Positions 53,136 through 55,728 of a stretch of DNA of 55,728 nucleotides are shown here, piece after piece. The translations under genes and the position numbers were made by a program. The DNA lies in the NCBI GenBank assembly GCA_966128725.1, contig CBHYLN010000013.1, positions 1 through 55,728 on the forward strand. Direction: 5' to 3'. Source of the stretch: JAFDZV01 sp966128725 (GTDB lineage Bacteria > Bacteroidota > Ignavibacteria > OLB7). Below the pieces are notes generated by a model that did no database searches, was not told the origin of the DNA, and saw nothing but the letters and a program-made list of their open reading frames with translations. Each line of letters opens with the position of its first letter. Positions within the stretch are counted from its first letter, which is position 1.

Positions 53136-54686
53136 ATGGCACTCTCACGTCGCAAATTCATTCGTATCGCTGCCGGTGCCGGCATGGCACTGGGACTGGC
53201 CGGCAGGCAGAATCTGCGGGCCGAATCGTTGACAGGCACGGCGCGGGCCGGCGGAGGCATAACACCGGCCGGCGGCAACACCGCGGCGGGCGCGGCAGCC
53301 GGCGCAACCAGCGTGGGCAATCCGCTTCGCATGCCGCCAGCCTTTACCGGGGGCGCGCTCAACGCCGCGATACAGCAGCAGGAGGTGTGGCCGGGATCAC
53401 AAACCGAGGTATGGACATTGGGCGGCAGCTATCCGGCACCCACAATCCGCATGCAGGCCGGGGGCACGTTCAACGCGCAGTTCACCAACAACCTTGCCGA
53501 GGATTCCATCATTCACTGGCACGGCATCCTGGCGCCGGCCGCAATGGACGGGCATCCCCGGTTCGCAATCGCCCCATCCCGTACGTTCAACTACTCGTTC
53601 AAGGTGCAACAGCGCGCCGGCACCTACTGGTATCACACCCACCCGGACATGCAGACCGCCAAGCAGGTGTACAAGGGCATGGCCGGCTTCTTCATCGTGG
53701 AGGACGCCGAGGAGCTGGCACTGGGGCTGCCCTCGGGCGAGTACGAAATCCCGCTGCTGATTCAGGATCGCCGGGTGGAGAACGACCACTCGTTTGCGTA
53801 CAACCCTACCGACGTTGATCATTCCAAAGGTTATCTGGGCGATACAGTGCTGGCGAACGGCACACCCGATGCAACTCTCGACGTGGCGCAGGGCCTGTAT
53901 CGTCTGCGACTGCTGAACGGCTCAAACGCGCGCGTGTATCTGCTTGCGCTGGAGGGCAATCGCACGTTCCACATCATCGGGACCGACGGCGGCCTGCTCG
54001 ATAAGCCGTACGCGGTAACCCGCGCCAACCTGGCCCCTGCCGAGCGGCTCGACGTGCTGATCAACTTTCAGGATATCCCGGTTGGCACATCGCTGCGCCT
54101 GTACTCGGCGCAGTACAACAACCAGACCGGGCGCGAGCAGGGCGCCGAGATGACCATCCTGACCTTCAACGTAACACGCGCCGGCAGCCCCGGAACAATT
54201 CCGCAGACACTGACGACGATCGAGAAGCTGAACCCGGAGGCGGCCGTCAACTCCCGCGAGTTCTCGCTCAGGACCGACGAGACCATGTCGCCGCCGATGC
54301 ATACGATCAACAACAAGATGTTCGACATGGTCCGCATCGACGAGCAGGCGCGCCTTGGCGATCTGGAGACGTGGACCTTCCTGAACACAACGCCCTATCC
54401 GCACCCGATGCACGTGCACGGCGCGATGTTTCAGGTGTTCGAGGTCAATGGTGGGGGCGATCTTGTACCGGAACAGATGGGATGGAAGGATACGATATAC
54501 GTGCCGCCGTTCTCCAACCTCCGCGTGGCCGTGAAGTTTGGCCCGCACGCGGGCATCTTCCTTGTGCACTGCCACAATCTGGAGCACGAGGACCACGGCA
54601 TGATGCAGAACATTGAGTTTATCGACCCCAATGCGGCGGTGGATGATGAGGGCGGCGCGCTGCCAACGCGGCTGGATTTGAAGTAA
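53136..54686 (+). CDS. Tat-exported multicopper oxidase
   Basis: The product has 516 residues from the ATG at 53136; the frame is open back to 53067. Tat signal SRRKFIRIAAGAGMALGLAG, a Gly/Ala-rich linker, then three cupredoxin domains. Copper ligands: HWHG (His127, His129), YWYHTHPD (His167, His169), HPMHVHG (His423, His426, His428), and HCHNLEHEDHGMM (His478, Cys479, His480, His484, Met489). The last motif contains the type 1 copper Cys, His and axial Met. Such enzymes oxidise Cu(I), metals or phenolics and reduce oxygen to water; a periplasmic copper-tolerance role is likely given the copA gene in this window, but the substrate is not shown. Confidence 0.93.
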   Translation: MALSRRKFIRIAAGAGMALGLAGRQNLRAESLTGTARAGGGITPAGGNTAAGAAAGATSVGNPLRMPPAFTGGALNAAIQQQEVWPGSQTEVWTLGGSYPAPTIRMQAGGTFNAQFTNNLAEDSIIHWHGILAPAAMDGHPRFAIAPSRTFNYSFKVQQRAGTYWYHTHPDMQTAKQVYKGMAGFFIVEDAEELALGLPSGEYEIPLLIQDRRVENDHSFAYNPTDVDHSKGYLGDTVLANGTPDATLDVAQGLYRLRLLNGSNARVYLLALEGNRTFHIIGTDGGLLDKPYAVTRANLAPAERLDVLINFQDIPVGTSLRLYSAQYNNQTGREQGAEMTILTFNVTRAGSPGTIPQTLTTIEKLNPEAAVNSREFSLRTDETMSPPMHTINNKMFDMVRIDEQARLGDLETWTFLNTTPYPHPMHVHGAMFQVFEVNGGGDLVPEQMGWKDTIYVPPFSNLRVAVKFGPHAGIFLVHCHNLEHEDHGMMQNIEFIDPNAAVDDEGGALPTRLDLK

Positions 54687-54714
54687 GAAGCAATCGGATA
54701 CCCCAATCCGCAGC

Positions 54715-54749
54715 AAGGCCCCGGCACCAACAGGCGCGGGGCCTTTCTT
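54715..54749 (+). terminator. Rho-independent terminator after the multicopper oxidase
   Basis: AAGGCCCCG and CGGGGCCTT form a 9-base stem with a 13-base loop, followed by TCTTG and further T-rich bases. It lies 29 bases after the oxidase stop and also faces the convergent cupin gene ending at 54803. Confidence 0.78.
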
Positions 54750-54802
54750 GTTTGCGGGCGGCCGCAAACCGTACATGCCGGCCGGTAGTGCAGCGGGCGG
54801 TA

Positions 54803-55447
54803 TCAGGGGCCGAACGGGCCTGCGAGAATCGCCACAATAAACGCGTTGGATTGGGCCGCAACGGAAACGCCCGCCAATGCGGGCAACACCGTGCCGCCGC
54901 CGAACACATCACCGCCGCAGGCAACGATGCCGCCGGCAACAATCACAGCCACCGTGCCCGCGGGCACGGCAACCGAACCGCCTGGCGGCAACGACACAAT
55001 CCGCACCTCGGCATCGGCATCCAGCGCCAGGGCGTTGGCATTGCCATGAGGTGCGGCCACCGTAAGCCATGCGCCGTCGTGCTCGTGCTGGAAGTACGTG
55101 CGCACCGCGTACGAAGGCACCGCGCCCGGATTGCGGGCATGGAACCGGATCTGCAGGAACTCCGCGGCTTCGGCCGCCGACGGGTTGAACTCGTGGTGCA
55201 TGCACCCACGCCCCCCGCGAAGCAGGAAGACATCGTCCGGAAAGGCCGTGCCACCGTTGTTCCAGGCGTCGTTATGGGCAACCGTGCCGGCCAGCACAAG
55301 CGTCAGCACGTCCTGCCCGCGATGTTCGTGTTCGGCCAGCGCCGCGCCTGGGGCCAGTTGGTACCAGTCGATGCCGGCCACCATCGCCGGCAGGCCCGCC
55401 ACGCCTGCCGGAACAAGCGCCCGGTGCTCCACCATCGCATCGCTCAT
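54803..55447 (-). CDS. Pirin-like cupin protein
   Basis: The product has 214 residues from the ATG at 55447, which overlaps the topA stop (ATGA). The first cupin motif is AEHEHRGQDVLTLVLAG, with HND and GRGCMHHEF further on. The pattern HEHRGxDxxTxVLAGxxxHxD recalls pirins. A second, less clear cupin follows (LDADAEVRIVSLPPGGSVAVP). Pirins bind a metal (Fe) in the first cupin and act as quercetinase or redox regulators. Whether it is an active enzyme is unclear; one of the usual ligands is Gln-like. It ends near a terminator at 54715. Confidence 0.72.
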   Translation of the reverse strand: MSDAMVEHRALVPAGVAGLPAMVAGIDWYQLAPGAALAEHEHRGQDVLTLVLAGTVAHNDAWNNGGTAFPDDVFLLRGGRGCMHHEFNPSAAEAAEFLQIRFHARNPGAVPSYAVRTYFQHEHDGAWLTVAAPHGNANALALDADAEVRIVSLPPGGSVAVPAGTVAVIVAGGIVACGGDVFGGGTVLPALAGVSVAAQSNAFIVAILAGPFGP

Positions 55448-55728
55448 GGCGTGGCCTCGGTTGCCTGCTTGGGCGGCTGGAACTCGTGCCGGCACTTCGG
55501 GCATTCCTGAAACTCGCCTTCGCCCTGCCGCCATGCCACCACGCTCCACTCGTTATGGCATGCGGGGCATGGCACGTTGGTCGGCTTGCGGCTGGATGTG
55601 AAGCGGCACTCGGGGTATCGGGTGCAGGCATAAAACACGCTGCGGTAGCGCCCGCCCATACGTTCCACCATCGCCCCCTGCTTGCACTGCGGGCACGTTA
55701 CGCCAAGCGGTATGGGCTTGGTGGCGCT
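55444..55728 (-). CDS. topA: DNA topoisomerase I, C-terminal zinc-ribbon part (5' part outside window)
   Basis: The frame is open to the right edge with no start, so only about 94 C-terminal residues are visible. The piece holds topoisomerase C4 zinc ribbons: CPQC and later CTRYPECRFTSSRKP form one, and CPACHNEW plus CPKCRHEF form another. Topoisomerase IA C-terminal tails have these. The stop at 55444-55446 overlaps the start of the cupin gene by four bases. The main catalytic part must lie outside, so the name rests only on the tail. Confidence 0.72.
   Translation of the reverse strand, partial: SATKPIPLGVTCPQCKQGAMVERMGGRYRSVFYACTRYPECRFTSSRKPTNVPCPACHNEWSVVAWRQGEGEFQECPKCRHEFQPPKQATEATP

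Noticed and set aside
1..55728. tRNA, rRNA, CRISPR, insertion sequence or phage genes
   Set aside because: No cloverleaf T-arm sequences with paired arms, no direct-repeat/spacer arrays, and no transposase or integrase motifs were seen.

Overview
This is a GC-rich bacterial window (about 55.7 kb) with short intergenic gaps, frequent ATGA-type gene overlaps and no rRNA, tRNA, insertion sequence, integrase or CRISPR array that I could find. Two secreted proteins end in type IX secretion (Por) sorting domains, one of them also carries SBBP repeats, and several TonB/lipoprotein and TlpA-like proteins are present. Together these point to the Bacteroidota/Chlorobiota superphylum. The high GC and SBBP plus T9SS combination would suit a Kapabacteria- or Chlorobi-like lineage, but that assignment is inference.

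Layout. 1-1791 (-): start of a secreted peptidase-MA/TolB-propeller protein cut by the window edge. 2071-5735 (-): a probable metal-uptake operon (Cys/His-rich membrane protein, TonB-dependent receptor, small receptor-associated lipoprotein) with a perfect Fur-family-like palindrome in front of it (5776-5796). 5902-11113 (+): three tandem paralogous secreted proteins with C-terminal TlpA-type thioredoxin domains. 11209-12408 (-): Nudix hydrolase and a small membrane protein. 12942-18126 (+): two oligopeptide-binding lipoproteins, an NlpC/P60 endopeptidase whose reading frame runs into a separate small secreted protein, then a 541-residue secreted protein with a CSGCC motif (18376-20001).

20011-34571 (-) is a long catabolic region: NAD-dependent epimerase-like protein, two unknown proteins, a sugar ABC importer (two permeases and a binding protein, no ATPase), a nitrilase-family amidohydrolase, a 927-residue FG-GAP/VCBS protein without a signal peptide, a Gfo/Idh/MocA dehydrogenase, a DHDPS/NAL-family aldolase, a DUF3574 lipoprotein, a GyrI-like effector-binding protein, a PAP2 phosphatase and AnmK. 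It reads as uptake and processing of an unusual (amino)sugar or sugar-acid derivative, probably linked to cell-wall sugar recycling.

34572-37770: a non-coding stretch with micro-ORFs and hairpins, then a Cu(I)-type P1B ATPase (-). 38043-41290 (+): an outer-membrane barrel protein, a Tat-exported sulfite-oxidase-fold molybdoprotein and a four-haem cytochrome c lipoprotein, likely one redox unit. 41619-43371: a secreted protein with twelve cysteines and a T9SS cargo protein. 43837-49062 (+): a membrane protein, sedoheptulose-7-phosphate isomerase, PBP4-type DD-carboxypeptidase with a large basic low-complexity insert, and transcription terminator Rho. 49489-54686 (+): giant SBBP/Ig-like T9SS protein and a Tat-exported multicopper oxidase. 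54803-55728 (-): pirin-like cupin and the zinc-ribbon C-terminus of DNA topoisomerase I.

Cross-cutting themes are metal/copper handling (TonB operon, CopA, multicopper oxidase), extracytoplasmic thiol chemistry (three TlpA proteins, CSGCC protein, Cys-rich secreted proteins), and murein turnover (oligopeptide-binding proteins, NlpC/P60, AnmK, PBP4).
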